Origin: Pseudomonadota bacterium
Lineage (GTDB): Bacteria; Pseudomonadota; Gammaproteobacteria; Burkholderiales; Burkholderiaceae_C
NCBI GenBank assembly: GCA_023387335.1
Contig: JAEWIF010000003.1
Location: 124,001-188,000, forward strand
Direction of reading: 5' to 3'
DNA: 64,000 nucleotides
Of this stretch, positions 16,626-27,685 are shown piece after piece. Below the pieces are notes generated by a model that searched no databases, was not told the DNA's origin, and saw only the letters and a program-made list of their open reading frames with translations. Each line of letters starts with the position of its first letter. Position 1 is the first letter of the stretch. The translations under genes and the position numbers were made by a program.

Positions 16626-17419
16626 ACCAGGACGACGAGGCCCGGTTGCACGCCCTGGTCGATGGGCGGCTGGACCCGCGAGAGGAGCAGGAGGCGATCA
16701 ATCGGCTGGCGCAAGACCCGGCCGCGGAGACGCTCGTGCGTGAATGGAAGGAGCAGCGCGACGCCCTGCTCGGCCTGCATCGGCAGGTGCTGGACGAGCC
16801 GGTGCCCAGCCACCTGGCGCGCGCCGCGCGCGAAGTCGGGCGCAAGGGCCGCCGGCTGGACAGCTGGCATCGCTGGGGCGGCCTGGCGGCATCGATCGCG
16901 ATAGCGTTCGTGCTGGGCTGGTTCGCCAACCAGCAATGGGGCGGTGCCGGTCCGGAGCGGCTGGCGCGGGCGCGCCCTCTTTCCGATTTCGGCCGGCAGG
17001 CCGTGCTGGCGCACGCGGTGTATTCGCCGGAAGTGCGGCATCCGGTGGAAGTGCCGGCGGCGCAGCAGGACCATCTGGTGCAGTGGCTCTCCAAGCGGCT
17101 CGGCCGGCCGCTGAAGGTGCCCGACCTCACGACTCAGGGCTACGAACTGGTGGGCGGCCGCCTGTTGCCGGGCGCCCAGGGCGCGCGGGCACAGTTCATG
17201 TACCAGAACGCGCGGGCCGAGCGCATCACGCTGTACGTCGGCGCGGTCGATCCGGCCGCGGCCGCCGGCGGCACCGGCGAGACCGCGTTCCGGTTCACCA
17301 CGCAGGAAGGCACGTCCAGCTTCTACTGGGTGGACCAGGGGTTCGGCTATGCCTTGGCCGGCCGCCTGGGCCGGCCGGAGTTGCAGGCGCTCGCGCTGAC
17401 CGTCTACCGCCAACTCTGA
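16622..17419 (+). CDS. Anti-sigma factor, single-pass membrane protein
   Basis: 265 residues. The N-terminal ~75 residues are a cytoplasmic anti-sigma domain ('DDEARLHALVDGRLDPREEQ', 'LVREWKEQRDALLGLH') without an evident zinc-binding HxxxCxxC. One membrane helix at about 86-102, then a ~160-residue periplasmic sensor domain with 'GYELVGGRLLPG' and 'YWVDQGFGYALAG'. ATGA overlap with the sigma gene. This is the usual architecture for regulators similar to ChrR/RskA-class membrane anti-sigma factors. Ten bases separate its stop from the convergent hydrolase gene. Confidence 0.85.
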   Translation: MNQDDEARLHALVDGRLDPREEQEAINRLAQDPAAETLVREWKEQRDALLGLHRQVLDEPVPSHLARAAREVGRKGRRLDSWHRWGGLAASIAIAFVLGWFANQQWGGAGPERLARARPLSDFGRQAVLAHAVYSPEVRHPVEVPAAQQDHLVQWLSKRLGRPLKVPDLTTQGYELVGGRLLPGAQGARAQFMYQNARAERITLYVGAVDPAAAAGGTGETAFRFTTQEGTSSFYWVDQGFGYALAGRLGRPELQALALTVYRQL

Positions 17420-17429
17420 GCGGGCGCCT

Positions 17430-18491
17430 TCAGTCGAGCGAACGCAGCGGGTGCGCGTGCACGGGCCAGGGACTGCGGAAGAACGGCTCGACCATCTCCG
17501 GCGTCACGTCCTCGATGCGCGCCGGATTCCAGCGCGGCGCATGGTCCTTGTCGACCGCCAGCGCGCGCACGCCTTCCATGGTTTCGCCGGCCGTGCCCGG
17601 CCGCAGGTGGAAGCAGTGGCGCACCATGTCGCGCTCCATCCGCAGGTCGTCGGCCAGGCCCATGCCGCGCGCGCGGCGCACCTGCTCCAGCGTGACGTGC
17701 AGCATCAGCGGCGAGCGTTTGCGCAGCGCAGCCGCGGTGTGGCGGCTCCATTCCGAATCCGAACCTTCGAGCGCGGCGACGATCTCGCGCACCGTGTCCA
17801 GAGCGAACACGCGGTCGATCTCGTTGCGGTGGTCGGCCAGCTTCGAGCCCTCCACGCGCTGGGGCGTGGGCACCGCGGCGGCGCCTTCGGCCGCCAGGCG
17901 ATCCCACAGCGCCGGCAGTTCGGACGAGGCGACAGCCACGTCCGCCAGGCGTGCGTCCACCGCGTCGGCCGCCGTGAGGATCTCGCCCGTGAGCGCCAGG
18001 TACTCGCCCAGCCGGCCCGGGCAGCGCGACAGGAAATGGCCGCCACCGACGTCCGGGAACAGGCCGATGTGGGTCTCCGGCATCGCCAGCTTGCTGCGCT
18101 CGGTGACGATGCGGCAGCGCGCGCCCTGGGTGATGCCCATGCCGCCGCCCAGCACGAGGCCGTCCATGAAGGCCACGTAGGGCTTGGGATAGCGGTGCAC
18201 CAGGTGGTTGAGCGTGTATTCCTCGGTGAAGAAGTCCTCCAGCCGCGGATCGCCGGACAGGACGGCGGCGTGGAAGAAGCGGATGTCGCCGCCCGCGCTG
18301 AAGGCGCCGAACGGGCCTTCCTTGCCCATGCCGCGGATCGTCACCACCTCCACGCCCGGATCGTCGCGCCAGGCCAGCAGCGCGGCCGTGAGCTCGCGCA
18401 GCATGTCCAGCGACAGCGCGTTCAGCGCCTTGGGACGGTTCAGGGTGATCCGGCCTGCCTTGCCAACCACTTCCGCGATGACTTCGCTCAT
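17430..18491 (-). CDS. Enoyl-CoA hydratase/isomerase family, 3-hydroxyisobutyryl-CoA hydrolase-like
   Basis: 353 residues from the ATG at 18491. A crotonase-fold enzyme with an extended C-terminus, as in 3-hydroxyisobutyryl-CoA hydrolase of valine breakdown. Landmarks: 'LNRPKALNAL', 'FSAGGDIRFF' (oxyanion region), 'GLVLGGGMGITQ', and 'MPETHIGLFPDVGGGHFLSR' with the catalytic Glu. Length above ~350 residues separates it from ordinary enoyl-CoA hydratases of ~260. No other valine pathway gene is nearby. Start overlaps the EamA stop (ATGA), so they are cotranscribed. Confidence 0.85.
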   Translation of the reverse strand: MSEVIAEVVGKAGRITLNRPKALNALSLDMLRELTAALLAWRDDPGVEVVTIRGMGKEGPFGAFSAGGDIRFFHAAVLSGDPRLEDFFTEEYTLNHLVHRYPKPYVAFMDGLVLGGGMGITQGARCRIVTERSKLAMPETHIGLFPDVGGGHFLSRCPGRLGEYLALTGEILTAADAVDARLADVAVASSELPALWDRLAAEGAAAVPTPQRVEGSKLADHRNEIDRVFALDTVREIVAALEGSDSEWSRHTAAALRKRSPLMLHVTLEQVRRARGMGLADDLRMERDMVRHCFHLRPGTAGETMEGVRALAVDKDHAPRWNPARIEDVTPEMVEPFFRSPWPVHAHPLRSLD

Positions 18492-19360
18492 GCTCTCTGT
18501 TTCCAACCTACCAGTTCGTTCATCACCAGCGCGCCGATCACCAGCGCGCCGCCGGCCAGCACCGTCTGCGTGGGCACCTCGTCGGCGCCGAGCCAGGCCA
18601 GCAGGATTCCGAAGATCACCTCCAGCAACGCCAGCAGCGCGATCTCCGGCGCCTTGAGCACGCGGGCGCAGACCACCGACAGCGCGCACGGGATCGCCAG
18701 CTGCACCAGCCCCAGCAGCGCCAGCAAGGCGATGTCATGGCCGGACGCCGCGAACGGCATCGCCAGCGGCAGCGTGGCCAAGGAGGAGATCACGGCGCCG
18801 ACCAGCACGGCCGGCACCAGGTCGACATCGCTGCCCTGCGCGTGGGCGCGCTGGGTGACGGTCCAGTTCACCGCGCCCGCCAGCGGCACGCACAGAGCCA
18901 CCAGCGTGCCCGCGAGCTGCCCGCCCGAGACCTGCGCGCCGTACATGTAGGCGATGCCCGCGCCGGCGACGAGGATGGCCGCCCAGGTGCGCCCCGGGAT
19001 GCGGTGGCCGATGAAGAGGCGCGCGATCAGGGCCGTCAGGAAGGGACCCACCGCCATCGTCACCAGCACGTTGGCCACGCTGGTCAGCGTGAGCGCCACC
19101 ATGAAGGCGGTGAACATCACGCTCCAGCACAGGCCCGACAGCCACAGCGCCGGCCCGCCCCTGCGGACCTTGGCGAACACCGCCCGCCCCTGGAAGAACG
19201 GCAGGATCACCAGCAGGGACAGCACGGTGAAGAAGCTGCGCCAGAAGGTGACTTCGAAGCTGCGCGCGTGCTCCAGGTGGCGGGTGATGACGCCGGCGAT
19301 GGACCACATCAGGGTCACCGCCACCATCAAAACGACCGCCCGGGGATGGGAAAGTCTCAT
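18488..19360 (-). CDS. EamA/DMT-family transporter
   Basis: 290 residues from the ATG at 19360; an upstream in-frame start at 19396 adds 12 residues and is less likely. Ten membrane helices in two five-helix EamA repeats, with typical patterns 'TLMWSIAGVITRHLE', 'FEVTFWRSFF' and 'EIALLALLEVIFGILLAWL'. Members export amino acids, metabolites or nucleotide precursors; the substrate here cannot be told. It overlaps the following hydrolase gene and lies 42 bases after typA. Confidence 0.85.
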   Translation of the reverse strand: MRLSHPRAVVLMVAVTLMWSIAGVITRHLEHARSFEVTFWRSFFTVLSLLVILPFFQGRAVFAKVRRGGPALWLSGLCWSVMFTAFMVALTLTSVANVLVTMAVGPFLTALIARLFIGHRIPGRTWAAILVAGAGIAYMYGAQVSGGQLAGTLVALCVPLAGAVNWTVTQRAHAQGSDVDLVPAVLVGAVISSLATLPLAMPFAASGHDIALLALLGLVQLAIPCALSVVCARVLKAPEIALLALLEVIFGILLAWLGADEVPTQTVLAGGALVIGALVMNELVGWKQRA

Positions 19361-19370
19361 CGTTGTTCTA

Positions 19371-19389
19371 CCCGCGCCCGCGGCGCGGG
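19371..19389 (-). terminator. GC-rich hairpin between typA and the EamA gene
   Basis: CCCGCGCC (19371-19378) and GGCGCGGG (19382-19389) form an 8-bp perfect stem with a 3-base loop. It lies just after the typA stop on the minus strand. There is no U-tract after it, so it is at best a weak or partial terminator, or an RNA-stabilising hairpin. Confidence 0.35.
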
Positions 19390-19402
19390 CGAACACGCGA
19401 TG

Positions 19403-21231
<1,829 letters not shown>

Positions 21232-21235
<4 letters not shown>

Positions 21236-22197
21236 GATGTCGTGATCGCGGTTCGCGATTGCAGGATTTGCTGGATTTCGATCGGGCTCAGCAGACGCCC
21301 GGGAATGAGTTCTCCGGCCCGCGCGTGGGCGGTGCCGAGCAAGGTGTGCGGCTGGTCGCCGAACACGGCGACCGACGGCATGTCCGGCCAGGTGCCGCGC
21401 CGGCGCAGGCCGGACAGGAAGCGCCCGGCATCTTCGGCGCCCAGCGTGACACGCGCGTGGCCCTCGAGCAGGGCTTCGGGCGGCAGCAGGGCCGCCTCGC
21501 GCTGCGCCTCGTCCATCTCGGCCAACGCCTCGAGGGTGACGCAATGGGACACGTCGAACGGACCGGTGGCGGTGCGCCGCAGGAACGACAGGTGCGCGCC
21601 GCAGCCCAGCGCCTCGCCGAGGTCCTCGCCCAGCGTGCGGATGTAGGTGCCCTTGCTCACGCGCGCGGTGAAGCGCAGCGCGGGCCGGCCGGCGTCCTCG
21701 GCCAGGGCGATCGAGAGCTCGTGCACGACGACGTCGCGCGCCTCGCGCTCGACCTCCTGGCCAGCACGGGCGTACTCGTAGAGCGCCTTGCCGTCCTTCT
21801 TGAGCGCGCTGTGCATCGGCGGCACCTGGCGCAGCGGGCCGGTGAACCGGCGCCGCAGGGTTTCCAGGCCTTCCGGCGCGATGGCGGGCACCTCACGGCG
21901 CTCGATGACCTCGCCCTCGGCGTCGCCGGTGCTGGTCTTCTCGCCGAGCACGGCCACGGCCTCGTAGGTCTTGTCCGCGTCCAGGTGCAGCTGGCTGAAC
22001 TTGGTGGCGGCGCCGAAGCACAGCGGCAGCACGCCGGTGGCGAGCGGGTCCAGCGTGCCGGTGTGGCCCGCCTTTTCCGCCCGCAGCAGCCATTTGGCCT
22101 TCTGCAAGGCGTCGTTGCTGGACAAACCCCTGGGCTTGTCCAGCAGCAGCACCCCGTGCACGGGGCGCCTCACGACCCGTGCTCGTGGTGCGCTCAT
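21232..22197 (-). CDS. truB: tRNA pseudouridine(55) synthase TruB
   Basis: 321 residues. Makes pseudouridine 55 in the T-loop of all elongator tRNAs. The N-terminal motif 'LLLDKPRGLSSN' and the catalytic Asp50 in 'GHTGTLDPLATGVLPLC' are present, as is 'SKGTYIRTLGEDLG'. The C-terminal part is a PUA-like domain. It starts four bases after the rbfA stop and overlaps typA. Standard member of the infB operon. Confidence 0.94.
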
Positions 22198-22200
22198 CGT

Positions 22201-22572
22201 CTACTGGTCGGAGTCTTTGGAACGCGACGCGACCGCGCGGGCGATCAGCGCGTTCATGTCGGACGCACGCTCGGTGGTGCGGTCGAACTGGAAGTGCAGC
22301 GTCGGTACGGTGTGGATGTGCAGGCGCTTGAACAGGCCGTTGCGCAGGAACCCGGCGGCGTGGTTGAGCGCCTCCTCGCATTCCTGCGGGTCGCCCACCA
22401 GCACGCTGAAGAACACCTTGGCATGCGCGTAGTCGGGCGTGACCTCGACCGCGTTGATCGTGACCATGCCCAGCCGCGGATCCTTGATCTCGCGGATCAG
22501 CTCGGCCAGGTCGCGCTGGACCTGGTCGGCGACCTGGTAGTTGCGGTTGGGTTTGGCGGACTTCTTCGGCAT
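22201..22572 (-). CDS. rbfA: 30S ribosome-binding factor A
   Basis: 123 residues, a KH-like fold protein required for maturation of the 16S rRNA 5' end and cold adaptation. Typical points: 'VADQVQRDLAELI', 'IKDPRLGMVTINAVEV', 'YAHAKVFFSVL', 'LRNGLFKRLHIHTVPTLHF'. The last ten residues are a charged tail. Between infB (40 bases upstream) and truB (3 bases downstream). Confidence 0.94.
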   Translation of the reverse strand: MPKKSAKPNRNYQVADQVQRDLAELIREIKDPRLGMVTINAVEVTPDYAHAKVFFSVLVGDPQECEEALNHAAGFLRNGLFKRLHIHTVPTLHFQFDRTTERASDMNALIARAVASRSKDSDQ

Positions 22573-22612
22573 CGGAGAGACAGGGACCGCGCGCGGCGGT
22601 CCCCGGTTCCCT

Positions 22613-25462
22613 TTACAACGTGCGGGCGACTTCCTTGATCTCGAAGAACTCGAGCTGGTCGCCTTCCTTGATGTCGTTGTAGTTCTTCAGCTTGATACCG
22701 CACTCGAAGCCTTCCTTGACCTCGCGCACGTCGTCCTTCATCCGCTTCACCGACTCGACCTCGCCCGTGTAGATCACGACGTTGTCGCGCAGCAGGCGGA
22801 AGTGCGCGCTGCGGGTGACCATGCCCGACGTGATGTACGAGCCGGCCACCGTGCCGATCTTGGACGCCACGAAGACGGTGCGGATCTCGGCCGAGCCGAT
22901 GACCTCTTCCCGCTTCTCCGGCGCCAGCATCCCGGACATGGCCGTCTTCAGCTCGTCCACCGCGTCGTAGATGATGCTGTAGTAGCGCAGGTCGACGTCG
23001 TTGCCCTCGGCCAGCTTGCGCGCACCGGAATCGGCGCGCACGTTGAAGCCGATGATCACCGCCTTGGAGGCGATGGCCAGGTTCACGTCCGACTCGCTGA
23101 TGCCGCCCACGGCCGCGTAGACCAGCTGCACCTTGACCTCGTCGGTCGACAGCTTGAGCAGCGACTGCGACAGCGCTTCCTGCGAGCCCTGCACGTCGGC
23201 CTTGACGATGATGGGCAGCGTCTTGACCTCGCCCGCCGTCATGTCGGAGAACATGTTCTCCAGCTTGGCGGCCTGCTGCTTGGCCAGCTTGGTGTTGCGG
23301 AACTTGCCGGCGCGGTAGGTCGCGATCTCGCGGGCACGGCGCTCGTCGGTGAGCACCATGAACTCGTCGCCCGCCTGAGGCACCTCGGTCAGGCCCTGGA
23401 TCTCCACCGGGATCGACGGGCCGGCCGCCTTGATGGTCTTGCCGTTCTCGTCGAGCATGGCTCGCACGCGGCCGAAGGTCTGGCCGGCCAGCACCACGTC
23501 GCCCACCTTCAGCGTGCCCGACTGCACCAGCACCGTGGCCACCGGGCCGCGGCCCTTGTCCAGCTGCGCTTCGATGACCAGGCCCTTGGCCGCGGCGTCC
23601 ACCGGCGCCTTGAGCTCCAGCACTTCGGCCTGCAGCAGCACCTGCTCGAGCAGGTCGTCGACGCCCTGGCCGGTGATGGCCGAGACGCTGACGAACGGCG
23701 ATTCGCCGCCGTATTCCTCGGGCACCACTTCCTCGGCCACCAGTTCCTGCTTGACGCGGTCCGGGTTGGCGCTGGGCTTGTCGATCTTGTTGACCGCCAC
23801 CACGATGGGGACGCCCGCCGCCTTGGCGTGCTTGACCGCCTCCTTGGTCTGCGGCATCACGCCGTCGTCGGCCGCCACCACCAGGATGACGATGTCGGTC
23901 GCCTGGGCGCCGCGGGCACGCATGGCGGTGAACGCCTCGTGGCCCGGGGTGTCCAGGAACGAGATGACGCCGCGCGGCGTTTCCACGTGGTACGCGCCGA
24001 TGTGCTGGGTGATGCCGCCGGCTTCGCCCGCCGCCACCTTGGCGCGGCGGATGTAGTCCAGCAGCGAGGTCTTGCCGTGGTCGACGTGGCCCATGACGGT
24101 GACGACCGGCGCGCGCGGCAGGGCTTCGGCCTCCTGCTGCGACACCTCTTCCTCGGTGAACGCCTCGGGATCGTCCAGGGCGGCCGTGACCGCCTTGTGG
24201 CCCATTTCCTCGACCACGATCATGGCCGTGTCCTGGTCCAGCGGCTGGTTGATGGTGACCATCTGGCCCATCTTCATCAGCGCCTTGATCACTTCGGAGG
24301 CCTTCACGGCCATCTTGTGCGCGAGCTCGGCGACCGTGATGGTCTCGGGCACGTGCACTTCGATCACGCGCTGCTCGACCACGGCCTGCTGCATGTCGCC
24401 ACGCTGGTCGCGGTCGCTGCCGCGACGGCCACGCGGGCCTCCGCGCCAGCTGTTGCGGCCGACGCCGCCCGAGGCGTCGCCACGGGTCGGGATGGCCTTC
24501 TTCTTGGCCGGATCGGCGGCCCAGCTGGAGGACAGCTTGGCCGACTTGACTTCCTTGCCCGCGCCCGGGCCGGCAGGCGCCGCGCCGGGGGCGCGCGCCG
24601 TGACGGCAGGCTTGTGCAGCGTGCCCTTGGCGGCCGGCTTGCCGGCTTCGCCGGGCTTGGCGACCGGCTTGGCTTCTTCCGGCTTCTTGGCGACCAGCAC
24701 CTTCTTGGGCGCCGCCATCATGGCGCGGATGGCTTCCGCCTCGGCCAGGGCCTTGCGGCGGCGCTCTTCCAGGTCCTTGGCGCGCGCGGCTTCCTCGTCG
24801 GCACGGGCCTTGGACTCGGCTTCGGCGCGCGCGCGGGCTTCCGCCGCGGCGGCATTGCGCGCGGCGGTGGCGGCGGCCTGTTCGGCGCTGGCTTCGGCCT
24901 GGGCCGTGGCGGCGGCGAGCTTCTTCTGCTCTTCGTTGGCCGCGTAGGCGGCGGCGCGCTCCTCGGCCTCGCGCTCCTTGCGCTCCTGCTCCTCGCGCTG
25001 GCGGCGCTTCTCGGCCAGGTCTTCCTCCTGGCGGCGGATCAGTTCGGCCTGGCGGCGGGCTTCTTCCTCGCGGCGGACCAGCTCGGCGTCATCCTGGCGC
25101 GCGGCGGCCGGCTCGCGCAGCTCGGGCTCGGGCGCTTCCACGACGGCGGTGTCGCCGCCCTCTTCGCGCTTGACGAAGGTGCGCTTCTTGCGCACTTCCA
25201 CCTGGATGGTGCGCGCCTTGCCGCTGGCGTCGGCCTGCTTGATCTCGCTGGTGGATTTCTTGACCAGGGTGATCTTCTTGCGCTCGGGCGAGGCCGTGCC
25301 GTGGCTGGCCTGCAGGAAGCCGAGCAGCTTCTGCTTGTCTGCTTCGGACAGCGCGTCGGTCGGCGCGGACTTGGCCACGCCGGCGCTGCGCAGCTGTTCA
25401 AGCAGCGTCTGGGGTGATTTCTTGAGCTCGCTGGCGAACTCGGCGACGGTGGTACTGGACAT
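22613..25462 (-). CDS. infB: Translation initiation factor IF-2
   Basis: 949 residues, the long form. N-terminal IF2_N domain ('ELKKSPQTLLEQLRSAGV'), a long Ala/Glu/Arg-rich helical region (about residues 140-290), a Pro/Gly/Lys linker, a second IF2_N-like segment ('ITVAELAHKMAVKASEVIKA'), then the GTPase with 'VMGHVDHGKTSLLDYI', 'DTPGHEAF' and 'NKIDKPSANPD', and C-terminal domains that bind fMet-tRNA. Brings initiator tRNA to the 30S subunit. The extended charged region is typical of betaproteobacteria. Confidence 0.96.
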   Translation of the reverse strand: MSSTTVAEFASELKKSPQTLLEQLRSAGVAKSAPTDALSEADKQKLLGFLQASHGTASPERKKITLVKKSTSEIKQADASGKARTIQVEVRKKRTFVKREEGGDTAVVEAPEPELREPAAARQDDAELVRREEEARRQAELIRRQEEDLAEKRRQREEQERKEREAEERAAAYAANEEQKKLAAATAQAEASAEQAAATAARNAAAAEARARAEAESKARADEEAARAKDLEERRRKALAEAEAIRAMMAAPKKVLVAKKPEEAKPVAKPGEAGKPAAKGTLHKPAVTARAPGAAPAGPGAGKEVKSAKLSSSWAADPAKKKAIPTRGDASGGVGRNSWRGGPRGRRGSDRDQRGDMQQAVVEQRVIEVHVPETITVAELAHKMAVKASEVIKALMKMGQMVTINQPLDQDTAMIVVEEMGHKAVTAALDDPEAFTEEEVSQQEAEALPRAPVVTVMGHVDHGKTSLLDYIRRAKVAAGEAGGITQHIGAYHVETPRGVISFLDTPGHEAFTAMRARGAQATDIVILVVAADDGVMPQTKEAVKHAKAAGVPIVVAVNKIDKPSANPDRVKQELVAEEVVPEEYGGESPFVSVSAITGQGVDDLLEQVLLQAEVLELKAPVDAAAKGLVIEAQLDKGRGPVATVLVQSGTLKVGDVVLAGQTFGRVRAMLDENGKTIKAAGPSIPVEIQGLTEVPQAGDEFMVLTDERRAREIATYRAGKFRNTKLAKQQAAKLENMFSDMTAGEVKTLPIIVKADVQGSQEALSQSLLKLSTDEVKVQLVYAAVGGISESDVNLAIASKAVIIGFNVRADSGARKLAEGNDVDLRYYSIIYDAVDELKTAMSGMLAPEKREEVIGSAEIRTVFVASKIGTVAGSYITSGMVTRSAHFRLLRDNVVIYTGEVESVKRMKDDVREVKEGFECGIKLKNYNDIKEGDQLEFFEIKEVARTL

Positions 25463-25485
25463 ATGTTCTGGGACCCTCCATCACG

Positions 25486-26979
25486 TCACGCTTGCGCGGT
25501 CGCACCGGCGAACCAGTGCTCGCGCGCCTTCATGATCAGGGCTTTGGCCTCGTCCGCGGACTGGCCGGTGATCTCGGTCAACTCGTCGACGGCCAGATCG
25601 GCCAGCTCGTCGCGGGTCTGCACGCCGGCCTCGGCCAGCTTGGTGATCATCTGGGCATCGAGGCCCTCGAGGTCGCGCAGGTCCTGCGACACACCCTCGA
25701 CGCTCTCCTCGCGCACGATCTCCATGGTGAGCAGCGCGTCCTTGGCGCGGGCGCGCAGCTCGTTGACGGTGTCCTCGTCGAAGGACTCGATCTCCAGCAT
25801 CTCCTGGATCGGCACGTAGGCCACTTCCTCGAGGCTGGTGAAGCCTTCGGAGATGAGGATGTCGGCGATCTCCTCGTCGACGTCGAGCTTCTGCATGAAC
25901 AGCTCGCGCAGCGTGGTCTGCTCCTCGGCCTGCTTCTGGGCCGATTCGTTGGCGTCCATGATGTTGATCTTCCAGCCGGTCAGCTCGGAAGCCAGGCGCA
26001 CGTTCTGGCCGCCGCGGCCGATGGCGATGGCGAGGTTCTCCTCGTCGACCACCACGTCCATGGCGTGCTTTTCCTCGTCCACCACGATCGAGGTGACGTT
26101 GGCCGGGGCCAGCGCGCCGATGACGAACTGCGCCGGGTCCTCGGACCACAGCACGATGTCGACCCGCTCGCCGGCCAGCTCGTTGGTGACCGCGTTCACG
26201 CGGGTGCCGCGCACGCCGACGCAGGTGCCGATCGGATCGACGCGCTTGTCGTGCGACAGCACGGCGATCTTGGCGCGCGAACCGGGGTCGCGGGCGCAGC
26301 TCTTGATCTCCAGCAGGCCCTGCTCGATCTCGGGCACTTCCTGGCGGAACAGCTCGATCATGAACTCGGGCGCCGCGCGCGACAGGATGATGGGCGCGCC
26401 GCGCAGCGTCAGGTCCACTTCCATGATCATGGCGCGCACGCGGTCGCCGTTGCGCAGGTTCTCCTTGGGGATCATCTCGCCGCGGCGCAGCCGGCCTTCG
26501 ACGCGGCCGCTCTCCACGATGATGTCGCCCTTGTCCATGCGCTTGACGGTGCCCACGAAGATCTTGTCGCCGCGCGACATGAAGTCGTTCAGCAGCATCT
26601 CGCGCTCGGCGTCGCGGATCTTCTGCAGGATGACCTGCTTGGCGGCCATGGCGCCGATGCGGCCGATGGGCAGCGAGTCCACCGGCTCCTCGATGTAGTC
26701 GCCCTCGTCGACGTCTTCCACGCGCTCGCGGGCGTCCATCAGGAGTTCTTCGGCGTCCGGGTTCTGCAGGCCCTGGCTGTCGGGCACGACCAGCCAGCGG
26801 CGGAAAGTCTCGTACTCGCCGCTGTCGCGATCGATGGCGACGCGGATGTCCACCTCGCCCTCGTACAGCTTCTTGGTGGCCTGGGCCAGCGCCGATTCGA
26901 CGGCGCCGAACACCACGTCCCGCTCCACGTTCTTCTCGCGCGAGATCGCTTCGACCAGCATCAACAATTCGCGATTCAT
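25486..26979 (-). CDS. nusA: Transcription termination/antitermination factor NusA
   Basis: 497 residues from the ATG at 26979. N-terminal RNA polymerase-binding domain ('MNRELLMLVEAISREKNVER'), S1 domain (about 135-200), two KH domains with 'GTCVGVRGTRVNAVTNEL' and 'AIGRGGQNVRLASELTGWKI', and two acidic C-terminal repeats, the last around 'TRDELADLAVDELTEITG'. NusA controls pausing, termination and antitermination. In E. coli it represses its own operon through leader terminators, relevant to the hairpin upstream of rimP. The start overlaps the rimP stop (TGATG). Confidence 0.95.
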   Translation of the reverse strand: MNRELLMLVEAISREKNVERDVVFGAVESALAQATKKLYEGEVDIRVAIDRDSGEYETFRRWLVVPDSQGLQNPDAEELLMDARERVEDVDEGDYIEEPVDSLPIGRIGAMAAKQVILQKIRDAEREMLLNDFMSRGDKIFVGTVKRMDKGDIIVESGRVEGRLRRGEMIPKENLRNGDRVRAMIMEVDLTLRGAPIILSRAAPEFMIELFRQEVPEIEQGLLEIKSCARDPGSRAKIAVLSHDKRVDPIGTCVGVRGTRVNAVTNELAGERVDIVLWSEDPAQFVIGALAPANVTSIVVDEEKHAMDVVVDEENLAIAIGRGGQNVRLASELTGWKINIMDANESAQKQAEEQTTLRELFMQKLDVDEEIADILISEGFTSLEEVAYVPIQEMLEIESFDEDTVNELRARAKDALLTMEIVREESVEGVSQDLRDLEGLDAQMITKLAEAGVQTRDELADLAVDELTEITGQSADEAKALIMKAREHWFAGATAQA

Positions 26980-27545
26980 CACGACTCTCCTGTCTGCCTG
27001 GGCCTGCGGCCCTTGAAATCCACCACCGGCGCGAGCCGCGCCTCCTTCAATTCGTCCAGCGTGAAGCCGATCGCCTGCAGCGGCGCCTGCTCGCGCTTGC
27101 GGCTGACGCGCTGGCCCGGCTTGGCCTGCGGCTCTTCGCTCCACACCAGCTGCCAGCCGCCGCTGTCGGCCCGGCCCAGCTGGCCGCGGAACTTCTTGCG
27201 GTTGGCGGCGACCTGGCCCGCGCCGGCGGCGCCCACGGGCGCCTTCAGCGTGATGTCCACCACCTCGCCGGCGAACCGCTCGAAGTCGCGCTCGCTGCGC
27301 AGCGGGCGGTCCAGCCCGGGCGACGAAACCTCCAGCCGCTTGTAGTCCACGCCTTCGACTTCCAGCGCGTACTGCAGCTGGCGCGTGACCTTCTCGCAGT
27401 CCTCGACGTTGACGAAGTTCTCCTGCCCCGGCGTCCAGGGCAGGTCGATCGTCACGCGCAGCAAGCCTCCGGCGGAGCGTTCGATCTCCACCAACTCATA
27501 TCCCAGGCCGGCCACGGTCTGCTGGGCGATGTCCTGCAGCGCCAA
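26979..27545 (-). CDS. rimP: Ribosome maturation factor RimP
   Basis: 188 residues from a TTG at 27545, giving the family-like N-terminus 'ALQDIAQQTVAGLGYELVEI'. No ATG or GTG is available near this position. The core 'GLLRVTIDLPW', 'VEDCEKVTRQL' and 'LEVSSPGLDRPL' is characteristic. RimP assists late 30S subunit assembly. First gene of the rimP-nusA-infB-rbfA-truB-typA operon. A weak TTG start could limit its level relative to nusA. A promoter and terminator-like hairpin lie in its short leader. Confidence 0.9.
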   Translation of the reverse strand: MALQDIAQQTVAGLGYELVEIERSAGGLLRVTIDLPWTPGQENFVNVEDCEKVTRQLQYALEVEGVDYKRLEVSSPGLDRPLRSERDFERFAGEVVDITLKAPVGAAGAGQVAANRKKFRGQLGRADSGGWQLVWSEEPQAKPGQRVSRKREQAPLQAIGFTLDELKEARLAPVVDFKGRRPRQTGES

Positions 27546-27572
27546 AGTTCTTGTTGTCCTTTTGGAACGACC

Positions 27573-27600
27573 AAAAAAAAAGGGCGGTGAGTACCCGCCC
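27573..27600 (-). terminator. Leader terminator/attenuator hairpin before rimP
   Basis: On the minus strand GGGCGG (27600-27595) pairs with CCGCCC (27587-27582) around a 7-base loop and is followed by nine T residues (27581-27573). It ends 27 bases before the rimP TTG and begins ~20 bases after the likely start point of the promoter at 27649-27621. It therefore lies inside the operon leader and could stop most transcripts early unless overridden. Confidence 0.75.
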
Positions 27601-27620
27601 GTCCTGGTCGTGAAGCAAAG

Positions 27621-27649
27621 ATTGTACCGCGAGGGGACCTTCTGCGCAA
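27621..27649 (-). promoter_or_regulatory. Sigma70 promoter of the rimP-nusA-infB operon
   Basis: TTGCGC (27649-27644), a 17-base spacer and TACAAT (27626-27621) on the minus strand. Initiation is expected near 27614, upstream of the leader hairpin. It lies in the 140-base gap after arfB. Confidence 0.65.
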
Positions 27650-27685
27650 CTGGGACGGGGGTGGAACGGGCAGGGAAACGGCGAC

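Noticed and set aside
22541..25417. 958-codon plus-strand ORF opposite infB
   Set aside because: Antisense shadow of IF-2, with Leu/His/Arg-rich low-complexity translation; IF-2 on the other strand is unambiguous.
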